Below, piece after piece: positions 1 to 28,400 of a stretch of 64,000 bases of DNA. The stretch covers positions 4,233,001-4,297,000 of the forward strand of contig NC_092474.1 of assembly GCF_047495875.1 (NCBI RefSeq). Direction: 5' to 3'. The stretch is from Pithys albifrons albifrons (taxonomy: Eukaryota > Chordata > Aves > Passeriformes > Thamnophilidae). The notes under the pieces were generated by a model, which did not search any database, had not been told where the DNA came from, and worked only from the letters and a program-made list of their open reading frames with translations. The position numbers and the translations under genes are program-made. Numbering within the stretch: the stretch's first letter is position 1; each line of letters starts with the position of its first letter.

Positions 1-3000
1 ACTTTCTGTAGTTAAGAAACAATATGACTGTTTTGCCATTATTGTGAAAGCTGGTTTAGCTTCAACATTGAAGCCAGAATTAGTAGCAGACTACTGATCT
101 AGTATCAGCCATAATCATTGTTCTAATTATAGTTGAATCTCCTTCTGGGTTATGGCAATTAGAGACACCACTTTTAATCCACAGTGTCGCTTCCTTCTGA
201 ATTTCCCTCACAGTCAATAAATTTATCAGTCCATAACTGCCAGAAATCTGTGCTAGAATTGTTGTTGTTGTTAAAGTTGCTGTTGGAAAATATTGGTGTG
301 AAGATGGCTTTAGAATGATATTTCTTTATTTGTAGAGCTTAAGATTTTCTAGCCTCTGCATAAGGATGGGGAACCAAGTATAAAGATTTGAAGGTTACTA
401 ACTGCAAGCTTTTTTTTTTGTTGCTGTTGTTGAACTTCTTAGAAGCTTGTGGATATCCAAGACTGCAGTTTGAAAACAAGTTATGGCATTCACAAGGCCA
501 GTAATAATTTGTTTCTGTTTCTGTCAGAAACAGAATAGATAGGACAGGAAGGTGACTTTACATGTGGACTTGCCAAATTTTAGAATGAAAATTTGAAATT
601 ATGCAGCAACTGAGTAATACTGTGTAGCTCAGTTGCTGAACTCTCCCCAGAAGACCTGAAAGAATAAGTGGTGTCTGTAGGGATGTATTGGAGGGTCAGG
701 ATTCTGTAAATTTGACTGCACAGAACTGTTTTTCTGCTTTCTTTTGTAGGCTAAAGACAAGGACAGGCTTCTGTGTTTTCATCCTTGCTCTGCTGTGTGG
801 TTGCTCGCAGAGCTGACAGGATGAGTTGGGGGGTTTTTGTTACATTTGTCACTTGTGACTGTCAGTTGATTGCAGGAACAAATGAAAAGTGCTACTGTCA
901 GTAACTTTTGACTGATCTTGTTCCTTTCGTGTGAGTTAAATGGAAGCTCATAGCTTTGGATCTGTCATGATGTGAAGAGGGACACACACATACTGGAACT
1001 CTGAAATGCTGGGGTTTAAGAAACACTGAAGATCATTAGCAGAGGATGGCAGAATTCAGATGTCCCAGGGGACTGGTAGGCACCAGATAGACACAGAGCT
1101 TCAGCAAAATTAACAACACTTGTAGACAACTAGTTCTGTGGAACTGAACTGATGTGTCTATGAAAGCTTGGAAATCCCTTTGTGACAAAGGAAAGCTTCT
1201 AAAACAGGAACTATGAAGAAGAAATGATGTCAGTTTAGATTTCTGACTCTTTACATAAAAATCAGTAGAATCTAATAGAATCTTATTGTTCAAACTGTAT
1301 AATACTGTTTTCAAGCTGTACAAATTGCTTTGGCTAATGCTTGAATCATCTTCTGAGAAGGATTGTTGGTGTTGGAAAATCCAGGAGAGGGATAACTGAG
1401 GAAGGATCATCTTTCTCCAAAGTCAGAACATGGTCTAAGTATTAACCTTAGGACGGCTGTGCTGTGGAACTTGCCGTGGGTCATGGCTTCATCAGGGGCT
1501 GTAACTAACGATGCAGTTACTCTTTCTCCCATTGTTTCAGTTGCATTTAAAATTTTGTTCTGATTCCAGGATGGTAACCTTGTATCCTAAATGGGTTTAG
1601 AGAACTGCAGTGCAGAGTTACAGAGCTGGTGTGTCCTCTGGTGAAAGTGGCTGTAAATGAAGTAGGGATTGGGCAATTCTCATCACAGAGCCTGCCAGGC
1701 ACTCGGGAGTCCTTATCATGAAAACCATGGCCCTAATTACATCTTATCTGACCATAATCATTCTGATATGTGATTTGTATTAGAAAATTTGATTTTGAGA
1801 ACTATTCCTTTATTATTTTGAAATCCATTGCTGTGTAGTCTCAGTTATAAAACTCAGAATGTCACTGTACTTTTCTTTCTGCTTTTGGATTGTCTATATT
1901 TAAAGGACAGTTACAAGAGTATTTTTTTAAGCTGTTTGATTTGATGGGGCCACAATCTTTTAAATGTACCTATTTTGACTCTCAGTGCAGGGATGTGGAA
2001 CCCTTAGCCCAGAGCACTGATTCTATCCAGGATCCACAGTATATTTTGCCATTTCTGTCCATCATTTTCCTGCTGCAGTTGCTGGTAGGATGTTAAGAAT
2101 CTAATGAAACTGGTGGTGCTGGTAGCACAAGGAGAGTGAGGAGGTGCTGCTATGCTTGAGCACAGATGAAATTGAGCAGAGGGAGTGATAGATTTTTCTT
2201 TCTGTCTGGATGATTGAAAATAATGCAAGTATAAGGGGGAAGGGAGAACTCCTGCAGTTTTGTGGAAAATACCTGTGCTTGATAAAGTAAAATAATAAAA
2301 TTCTGACATGGTTTTCTTCTTCTTAGTCCCTTATTAAAATGCATTATGAAGATGTTTTGTGCTGTGACACAGTGAGGTGTAAATTCTGGGGAAATTCTGA
2401 GTTATCCACTGGCATTTTGGGCAGCCAGTGAGATGTTTGAAAAGAACTACAGAATTGCCTTTTAACTCTACCATGTTTTCTGATATTGGCAAGACATCTT
2501 CATAGTTCTTCATCTTTGAGGCATTTCAGATGTGCCTGCAATGGGATTTTTGGTGCATACATTTCCTTTCATTAGGGAGAAAATAGATTCTTTGCATTGT
2601 GAGTCTGTGGTGTGTCTGTCATTTGAGCACTGCCTTCCTTTTGGGTCACTCTGTTTGACGAAGGATACTGGAGATGGAGATGGAAATGTCAGGGAAGGGC
2701 CACAGACATGGTCAGTAGTTTCCAATCAGTCTAAAACTTCCTACCTTTGAAAAGGCAGCAAGAAGGAATATGTGTCAGTGCTTTGTGGAAATAATGGTTG
2801 GGGAGAGAGGCAGAAATGGACCAGGAATGGGCTAAAGCTCAGCTTTCCTCTGTTCTTTCCTGGAGCTGGGTGAAACTAGTGAGGCCAGGCCAGGGCAGGC
2901 TCAAACCAGGCAAGGCGAGGTGGTTCTTCCCACTGTGTGATTAGCTGGGGAACTCTTTGCCACGGGATATTATGGATTCTAAAAGCTGACCTGGGTTCAG

Positions 3001-4729
3001 AGGCAGGTTAGACAAGTTCATGGAGAGAAGAACTGCTGCATTTATTAAGTCGATAGACAGAAGCCATCCTTGGTTCAGGAAGTTTCTCCGGAGCCAACGG
3101 TTGGAGGCTGGGATAATACTTGCTAAAAGCATCATGCTGTGCTTGCCCTGTTCTTACCTATATCAAAGTTTGCTTTCTTCTCTCAGCTTTCCTTTGTACA
3201 GATGTCAGTGAGGTCATGCGTAAGAGGGAGGATGAGAAGTCATCTTCCTTACAGAAATAAGAGAACTGAGACTTGATGATGAAGAAATGGAAACTTCATA
3301 AAATAGATTGTAACACTTTGCACAAGTTGGAGCGCTGTGTTTGATGTAATTGTTTGCTAATATCCTGCTGCTGTTTGGGGTTTAGAAGGAATTCCTAGAT
3401 TAATACACTACTGCAGGTGGTGACTTAGAATTAGGAAATTCTCAAGCTGAAACTAGAGAGGGAGAATTTCTTGTGTTTATCTCCAGGATTGTATTTGACA
3501 TGCTAACAGATGTACCAGAATGCCTAACAGTGCTATTAACTCTGCATAGGAAAATATGTCTTAATATTTCTTTGGTTGGGCTTGGCTAAATGATATACAT
3601 GGGTTTGTGCAGCACTGAGAAACCTGAAACTGTAAATCAGAACTGACAGTGTTAAAAACTTATTTCAAGACACAGCTTGCTTTTCAAACAGCAAATTAAA
3701 CATGGAACTTTGGAAGATCTGGCAAATGAAGATGGGAAATTTGGAATTGCAAGTGAAAAATAACTGATTCAACAAAACTGGTGCATGGCTGTTTATGGCC
3801 TTTCAGTCAGAACCACTGACAAATACAGTATTATGAATTCTTCTACAGACTAATTGATCTTTTTAATGTATTTCAAATTTTAACTTGCATATTTTCTCTT
3901 GCATCACCTCTTATGAGTGATGCTGGAGTCTTGTGACTTAATTACAAAACATGGGGTGACTTTTGGTAGGCAATAATAAAGAGTGATGGTGAAAACTGTA
4001 CAGGATAATTCTGTAAGCCAGGGATGTCTTTACTTTCACTGAAGAGACACTGAGAGCTTCAAGCAGGAAAACAACACTATGAACAATGCAGGCTTAGAGA
4101 GATAAATGTTTACTGGGGCCTTGTGACACTCAGGAAACCCAAATTTAGTTTTGGGGGTTTTTTTGAGGTCAGAATGACAAGTCCTCAATTTATGTTCTGA
4201 TGAGAGGCTTTAGGACTGGGTTAAAATTGAAATTTGTTGTTTAATTACCAAGTATTCATTTCAGGTTTAGAAAATGGAATAGAATTAACTGTTATATGTT
4301 TACAGTTAGAAGAAGCAATCGTTGCAATTCATGAATTTTTAAGTAACTTAACATTTTGTTTACTAAAAAATAGTTACTTCAACTTGTGTGGACTATGGGA
4401 TGTTAATCTGAGTGAGCTTTGTGTAGAGAAATGACCAAGTAAAAGTCAGTGCAGTAGAAATAATAATGCCCTCTCTGGGGGAAGCTGTCACTCAGTAGTA
4501 CATGGCTTTTTTATCCCTGTGCTGGGCTTCTAAAAGGTTATTCATTTAATGGTGTAGCTCAGTGAGGTGTCATTTCATCAAATACCGTGCGAAGCCCAAA
4601 ACACTTAAATCATTCCAGTGTGACTCTAAATGAAACCTGAACTCTTCAGTGCATTGAACTTGATTAAATTCTAATAAACAGGCTTCATTTTCTTCAGAAA
4701 CTGAATTTCTTGCTTTTAATCTTTCCCAG
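1..4729 (+). other. SLC15A4 intron 1 (3' part)
   Basis: In human SLC15A4 the residues before VKDRG are encoded by exon 1, which is not in this window. This stretch is therefore the distal part of intron 1. It is T-rich with no recognisable coding exon. Contents seen: an 11+1+11 bp palindrome at 513-535 and an old CR1 remnant at about 2915-3170. Nothing else could be identified. Confidence 0.8.
2915..3170 (+). repeat. Old CR1 LINE fragment, plus orientation
   Basis: The sequence follows the CR1 end of ORF2 and 3' UTR in order: a gtggttctt..cactgtgtgattag block, ggaactctttgccacgggat, tcatggagagaag, a ccatccttggttcaggaagt block, ggctgggataatac, then gccctgttcttacctat. It is heavily diverged with short gaps, so this is an ancient copy in intron 1 of SLC15A4. 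Ends are approximate. Confidence 0.75.
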
Positions 4730-21198
<16,469 letters not shown>

Positions 21199-21639
21199 CC
21201 CCTGTTCCAGAGCAGACTTTGTTACAGCAGCACCCCAGGAAGGGGCAGCACTCCCTGAGTCCACGAGATCTTGTTTTCTCCAGTGGGACTCTCACCAGAC
21301 TTGCATGTTACAGGAGTTCTCTCCCCTGCCCCCCTCGTGTAATGTAGGTAAGTGCCTTATGTTGGTGGGGCTGTTTCTTGCACTACGTCCTGGCAGAGGA
21401 CAAACCAACCTTGGAAGTGTATTGACTCTAGGCATTCGAGTTGCTCTTTGCTCATTGTGAGATGTTTACTTAACTCTTAAAAGCTGGGACATTCACACTT
21501 GAAACTGGAGTATAATGAGTCTCATGGGACATGGACTGTGGAGAACAGAGGATCTGGAAAAACACTCAACAGTCTCAAGTCTACATTGAGGACACAGGAA
21601 AGAAAACACTTTACAGAAATCTCAACTAGTGGTTACAAG

Positions 21640-21645
21640 AATAAA
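21640..21645 (+). terminator. Possible proximal SLC15A4 poly(A) signal
   Basis: This AATAAA lies 442 nt after the stop codon. It would give a short 3' UTR isoform. The downstream tract (ttttgggggg) is only moderately GU-rich, so use is uncertain. Confidence 0.3.
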
Positions 21646-22359
21646 ATCTCAAAACTGAGAGTCATTTTGGGGGGAGAAACAGGAGCAAATTAAGTTACAA
21701 ATTAGATTAGATTAAAACCAAATATAATTTTATAATTGACCTTTTGCTGGCAGTGTATCAAGGATTTAAGTCCAAACTTGCAGTCAAGAGTATCCAATAC
21801 TGAAGACTGAATTGTACATCAGAGTAGCCTGATACACAACTGCTGTAAATTTTGGTGGACAACTAACACTTGATGGGACTGCAATGGTTTTACTTCAGAA
21901 ATGTTTTTATTTTTGAATCTGTATTAGGACAACACACATCTCTGGACAAAGCACTGTTCAGTCTAACGCTGGTACTCCCTTAAGGAATATCCTAAATATC
22001 TGCAGAAGGCAAAGTGAGGTGCAATTCTCAGCAGATCAGTGCGCAATAACCCTCCAGCAGCCTCAGCCAGTTCCTTCACTCTTGCCTCTTACTTGTAGCT
22101 AACAGGGTTTGTATCTTTCAGCAACACATTCCTACAGCAGAGCCAATGGTTTTATGTTCAGCCTCTTGAATTTTAACCATTCTAACAATTGTACTTCAGC
22201 TTGTGTGCAGACTGGTAGGGAAGGTGCAAGGAATTATGCAGAAAGAAAACAAAAACCTTTGTATTAATGTGTTGAATTTTTATAGTTTTCCTTTGTCTGC
22301 AATTATGTTATTAAAAGGTCCTTATTTTGTACATGGACATCTTTTTAATGGGTTTACAA

Positions 22360-22365
22360 AATAAA
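22360..22365 (+). terminator. SLC15A4 poly(A) signal AATAAA (probable main site)
   Basis: This canonical hexamer is followed 15-40 nt later by a GU/U-rich stretch (tgctgtgactgttgaccctt, then tgtttct). The position fits a 1.2-kb 3' UTR. Confidence 0.7.
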
Positions 22366-22408
22366 ATGAACTTCCATGCTGTGACTGTTGACCCTTTGTT
22401 TCTAGATG

Positions 22409-22414
22409 AATAAA
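22409..22414 (+). terminator. SLC15A4 second poly(A) signal AATAAA
   Basis: This canonical hexamer lies 49 nt beyond the first. It is followed by ttttgttctgtag at 22430-22442, a good U/GU-rich downstream element. Either or both hexamers may be used. Confidence 0.6.
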
Positions 22415-25400
22415 ACTATACTACAAACATTTTGTTCTGTAGCCTTTATTTCCTAAGGATACAGTGGAATGGTGATAGATTTCTACATGTCCTCTGGCAC
22501 CCTATTAGTTTTGTCAAATAATATAGCAGTGTGGAACCTGACCTATCTTTGCCCAAATAAATCAGTGTAGATGCTTCAGCTATTACTTTACTTAATATGA
22601 TTTAAAATTGGAATAACTAAAGAAGTAAGCAGTGTCTCATATGAGGAAAAACTAATTTCCTTTCTGACTTTGCTTTAAAAGCTCCATATGCTCTTTTTTC
22701 TAGAATATCCCATTTATAACCAGCTAAAAAAGACAAATATTAAGCTGGTGAAAGCTACATAAGGAATGTAACAGGGACCAAATAATTTTTCCCTCAGTCA
22801 TCTGACCTGGGGGTGAACCTGTCGAGTTTCATGTCTACATCACTGATTTCCAAAGCACACAGGAGAGAACTGGGTTGTGCCTGCTAAGCAGAATTCTAGG
22901 AGATTTATGAAGATTTAGCTTTTAGAAGTGTTCCTTCCCCTGAAGGACTGGCACTATGCTCAGAACCTCCAAGAAGACCATTGTTACTGGTGTTAGATGT
23001 CATCAGCTTTGGGGTCTGTGTACTTACCCCTTTTCTGGTAAGTGAACTCAATCACACTATTTTCCCCTCAAGTTCTTAAGTTTTTGAAAAGCATTTATAA
23101 ATTTCCCATCTGATAAGGAATAAAAAACTGAGTTTAATGAAGAAGGGAGAGTAATCTGCAGGTGACCAAGGAACTCAGGTGTCTGACAGTAAGTGTGACA
23201 GGCTGTGCAGGCAAGCTTAAGTAAAACTATAATTTAAGGGAAAAATAAGCACCAGGTTATCCTACTCAATATTAGGCAAAAGTCTGTTACTCTGTTGCAA
23301 GCATACAGTAAATGTCAGCATGTTTCTGCAGGGCCATGGTGGCTTTACCACTTTGGAGATGAGGCTGAACATGCAATCAGTTGTATAATTTAATTTTTAT
23401 TTGGAATGACTTGGCTGAGCTCCAGGCACAAGTAATTAGGAGCATTTATAAAGATTAATTTGAGACTTCTCATCAAAGGGATAAGGCCTTGTAGTGACTC
23501 AAAGGCTTAGCTGATTCTTCCTCCCCATCTCATCTTTCAATGTTTCCACTCCCATCACAGAAATAAGACTAATCAATTAACATTGTGACTGAGTACTGCA
23601 CCTCATTAATGACATACCTTGAAATGTTTTGAGTTTACTTACATTCACTTCTTAGATTGCTACAGTGCAACAGGAAGACCCAACAGGAGTCACCCCAATG
23701 GATGTTTCTAAGCCTCTGCCTTTCCAAGTGTCCTAAATTCAAAGCACAACATAAAAAAGTATTTGTTCAACATGAGACCAAGTATCTGAATAAAGTTTGT
23801 TAGTCAGAAAGAACTGTAAAAAGAATAAGCATGTACCTTACAGTGCCTACACAAGCTATAATCACACATGAAGGATGGGTGCCTGTGACCCTGTGTTTCA
23901 TTTGAGATTATAAGGTGGGTACATTACTCTGTTAATTGTAGATCTTTCAAGAATACACCAAGACATGTTTTCTCCTGCCTTTGTGTCTATACTGCATATC
24001 CCTCCCCAGAAAAGGGGAGTCTTTTTCATTTATTCTGCTTAAGTAAACCTCCAGCATGAGTTTAGTTACAGTAGTTGAGACATCTGTCATTGTTTTCCTC
24101 AAAAGTCTGTAGTCAACTCTGAGTTGGTTTTGTTTTATTTGTGTGCTTTTGGTGTTCACTGAAGTTGCTCAGGGCTGACGTGAGACAAGGTTTCAGCATA
24201 ACAATAAACCTGTGTTAAAAGCTGCACAGAGTTCTTAATTTTCAAAAAGCAATTTCAAACACAACAAAATGTTACCGTAGTGATTTTGTTTATATGCAGG
24301 GCAAGTTATGCCACTGCAGCAAAGCCCTCTGGGGAAGCACATTACAATGCTTTCCATCTGAACAGTCTGTGGTTTGAGATGCAAATTCATTTCTGAGGAA
24401 GCAGAGAATTTGTAAACCAACATTTCAACGCTGCTGGTGGAATAATGCACATACCTGAGAGCATGGTACCTGCTGACCCCAGTGCAAGGATGTAACTGCA
24501 GGGGAAGAAAAGTAATGAGAACTAAGGTCAGAAGCCATTAAACAGTAAATAGGGAAATAGAAACTTTACTCCAGACCAGCAGTGAACAGGGCTCTCAGTC
24601 AGGAGTGCCCAGGGACAGGTAACCTCACCTGGCTGGTGGCTGTTTTTTCATGCCATGTACACAATATGGTTTACTAGTCCTTTCCATCTTGGAATTTATT
24701 TTTCCAATGCAGTGCTCACAGAACAGATTTTGTTGAGTAAGGCAGTGGAAAGAATAGTTGGCAAAACTTACATAGTAATTGGACCGACTTCTAATGGTTT
24801 TCAAATGAGCCTTTCTATGTGACTGGTAATCTCTGACCTACAGGCTGCTGGACTTGAAAGATCATAAGGAAGGATTGACAACATTACACTTACACAAGCA
24901 CAGAATTGGGAATTAATTACAATCCATCCCACTGACTTCATCCTGCCAGTGGCTGTAGCAGCACTTGGAAAGGGAGGTAACATAACTCCAAGGAATGATC
25001 AGAACAGAAGGAACTGGGAAGTTTAAACGGCTACTTCACACCCTGAAGGATGAACCCTTACTTTTCTTTCCATTCTTTGATTAATTCTCTACTCCCTTAT
25101 AAGTATTTTTCATTTTCTTTCTTAAACATGCTTCCTTTATTGACACTTTTTTCTCCAGTGTTCAAAATATGTAAGGAACATTGGGGAATGTCCTTTGGAG
25201 GAAGGAATGTCTGTGCCCAGCTGAGCTGTGACTGCAGTTTGTGTGGGCAGCCTGGAGCCTGACAGCCCAAGCTGGTAGAGATGATCCTTGGCTGGCCCTG
25301 CTGGTGCAGAGCCAGGGACAGCTCATGGCCAGCACCCACCCAGCAGCTGTAGATCCAGCCCACAGAACCTGCAGCACAGACACCAGTGCTGGATCCCTCC

Positions 25401-28400
25401 TTGGCCACAGAGCCACTGTACAGTATTGCACTGATAGGACTTCTTCCCCCTTGTGCTAGGAAGTGTTAGTCAGCAAGGAGATTGAGTGATAGGAGTCCAT
25501 AAATCACTTTTGACAGGGAATAGAACACTTTCATGAACGAGGGAAAGCTCGGTAAATACTGCTTAGGCTTTTGAAGAGGGATCTTCAAATAGATGAGGCA
25601 CTTTCTGAAAGCTTAGATACATGTGACTGTCTTAAGTGACAGTCCTGGAACAGGCTGCCCAAGATTGGGGAGTTTCCTTCTCTGGAGACACTCGGAACTC
25701 AGCTGGACATGATTCTCTGCAACCTGCTCTGGGCAAACCTGCTTTAGCTCTATAGGTCCCTTCCATGCCCAACCAGTCTGTGAGCCCCACACATCACAAC
25801 CTCCTCTGATCTCTCCCATCACCTTTTCTAGAATAGTTTCTCTTGGCTCTGAACTCAGGAGACCCAAAGGTCTTGTTCTGTCTGCTTTAGCCATGGAAAT
25901 GCATTAATATACCATGTATCAACACAAAATAACTATGGAATATTTAAGTTATAATAACTATTAACTTGATCATCATGATAAATGGCTTTACTGTCAGCAA
26001 GATGCTATAAACTACAACTCTGCCAACTGAACATCTGTGAAGAGCATGCTCTGCTCAGTCAGGATAAAGGGGCTCGAGGGAGGAGATGCCCAGGGCTGGT
26101 ACATTGCTCCAAGTTCTAGGCAGATTGTTAAGCAAACACTGAAATAATTAAAATGTGGGAATTAATTGATTTCATATTTTAGAACTTTGTCAACTTCCTA
26201 ACTTGTCTGGCAAATTAATATCCTGCACAGGAAAATCTAGATTAAGTTCCTTGAGAGGAATAATTAAGATGACATGTTGGCAGACTTTGAAGTGAGTTTT
26301 CACTCCACTCATACCTAGGTGGAGAATGACACAACTGCACTAATTCTGGAGCCAAGGAGCAAGGGCTGTGGTAAGAGAGAAAATGGAAAGCAGTCAGTCC
26401 AAGGATGATGTAAAGCAAATGTACAGACACACATGCCCTCATTACCTTCAGCAAATTCCAGTATTGCTCTTATATTAAACATCACAAAGCTTTCTACTTT
26501 TTTCTCAAGACATTACTGATTGTAACCTCCATATCATTTAAATGCCTGTCAGCTCATCACAAATTAAGAGGAATGTGGGGTTTGGTAGATGTCCCAAAAT
26601 TTCCCAGCATTTTAGTGAGGAATTTAGAATTTGTATCCCTGATGGAAGGAATTCAAATAACTGTTGCCTTACCAAAATCAGTGGTGATTTCTGTTGTTCC
26701 TGCTGCCTCTGACCCTTGGCAGCACTGCAGTGTTATGGCAGGGGATTTATGACTCCAGGGGACAGTCTGGCTTTGAGACTGGACTTCCTGGGGTAAGAGA
26801 GGGAATGTGCCCTTCACCTTCCCTTCCAAATAATTACAGGAATGGACAAGCACTCTGTGGAGGCTCTGCTTGTAGGTTTAAGTGGAACAAGACCTGAGGG
26901 ATGGGACCATGCCACTTGTGCTCGCTGCAGACTAACGCTTTTAAGTTGTACAGCTTCTCCTGCAAATATGCCTTGAGATGGCTGTCTTGAGGCATAAAAA
27001 AAAATTGAATTTCTTAAGGGTTGAAACCCTGCAGACTAGCCTGGATAGAATAAGCTGGATGTGCATTTCATCTTCTCTGAATAGACTAGAAACTTCTGGA
27101 TGCTGCAACCTGCGGTTAAGGGTTGATAAATTTAATCTGGATTCTTCTATAAACAAATTCAGAACACAAATGTTTCTACTTAAAAGCCTGAAGGACTAAA
27201 GGGAGGCAGGTGATTAGTCTCAAATAGCAGGCATTTCCCCTCAAAAGGCATAACTCAAACATGAACCAGGTGTTCCTCTGCTTGTAAATACAGCACAAAG
27301 ACTGTAAGAGGTAAATGACTTAAAATGGCAGAGAAAAAAAGCAATCCAAGCTTTTACAATGTCATATGGAATTAAAAGGTGAGCAACTTTAAAATGAATA
27401 AATTATTACTGCATCTTTTAAGTTCTTCACTATTTGTTGATACATGAAAATTCAATATAGATAGTTCCAGAGGGCTGCACTACAGAGGATGCACTAATCA
27501 CTGGCCATGCTTGGGTTCAGTTTAACATCAGTGCTAACAGATAATACAGATAACTTTGGGGATTTGGGGTTTTTTTTCTACAGTTCCACTGAGGTATAAC
27601 CCTTCAATGGTCATGACACATGATTAGTTATACCTGTCTGCTCTCACCCCTGTAGGTTACACCCCCTTGTTATAGTAATTATTAATGCACACTCTACACA
27701 GATTAGAAAAAGAGCTTTTATTCAAACACTAAACCTTGGATTTGTGAGTTACAAAGTGATGGGAACCATGGACCATCAGACTACCCCTCTGCTCTGTCTC
27801 CTCCTTCAAAGGTGAATTTACAACAAATACTATTCAGAAAGTGGTTTGGATAAGACTTAGCAGTAGATTTGAATCTGGTGCTCAAATCTAAAATCATTAC
27901 TTGAAGAATTACTGTAGGTCAGACTAGAGGAAAGAAGTGGAGGGAGCAGTAGAGCAAAGGACTAAATAGGAGCTTGTGTTGGGGATTGGTCACTAGTCTG
28001 TCAATAGCTGGTTTTTGTTAACTCCTCATATTGATACTTATTCTATATGAACTACCAGTTTTAAATTGGATTAATTTAAATGAGAAAAGCAGCCACAGGA
28101 GAAGGAGAGCTTAGAGACATGTTTGAGTGACCTCTGACAACTCAGTGATGCCCAGCTGAGCCCTGCTGGTTTCATGCACCTTTAATCTCCCAATTAAGAA
28201 GCAACATAACTATGCCAAACCTTTCCCTTGTGCTGCACATATTTTCACTGCATTTGCTCATGGGGGAGCAGGCTGGGAGCCCTTCTCTTATTACTGACAA
28301 GAGCTCAATGCACATATAAGAACAATCCAAGCTTGTCTCTGAACCTAATTTGTCAACAGAGCAAGTCAGCACAAACAAATGATTACAACACAAAACAAGT

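Larger units (their letters stand above)
21199..22385 (+). other. SLC15A4: SLC15A4 3' UTR
   Basis: This non-coding sequence follows the TGA and runs to the first strong poly(A) signal at 22360-22365, about 1.19 kb. It holds an early AATAAA (21640-21645), an ATTAAA (22310-22315) and a consensus splice-donor string TAG|gtaagtg at 21345-21351. The end is inferred from the hexamer; a second AATAAA at 22409 could extend it by about 50 nt. Confidence 0.75.
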
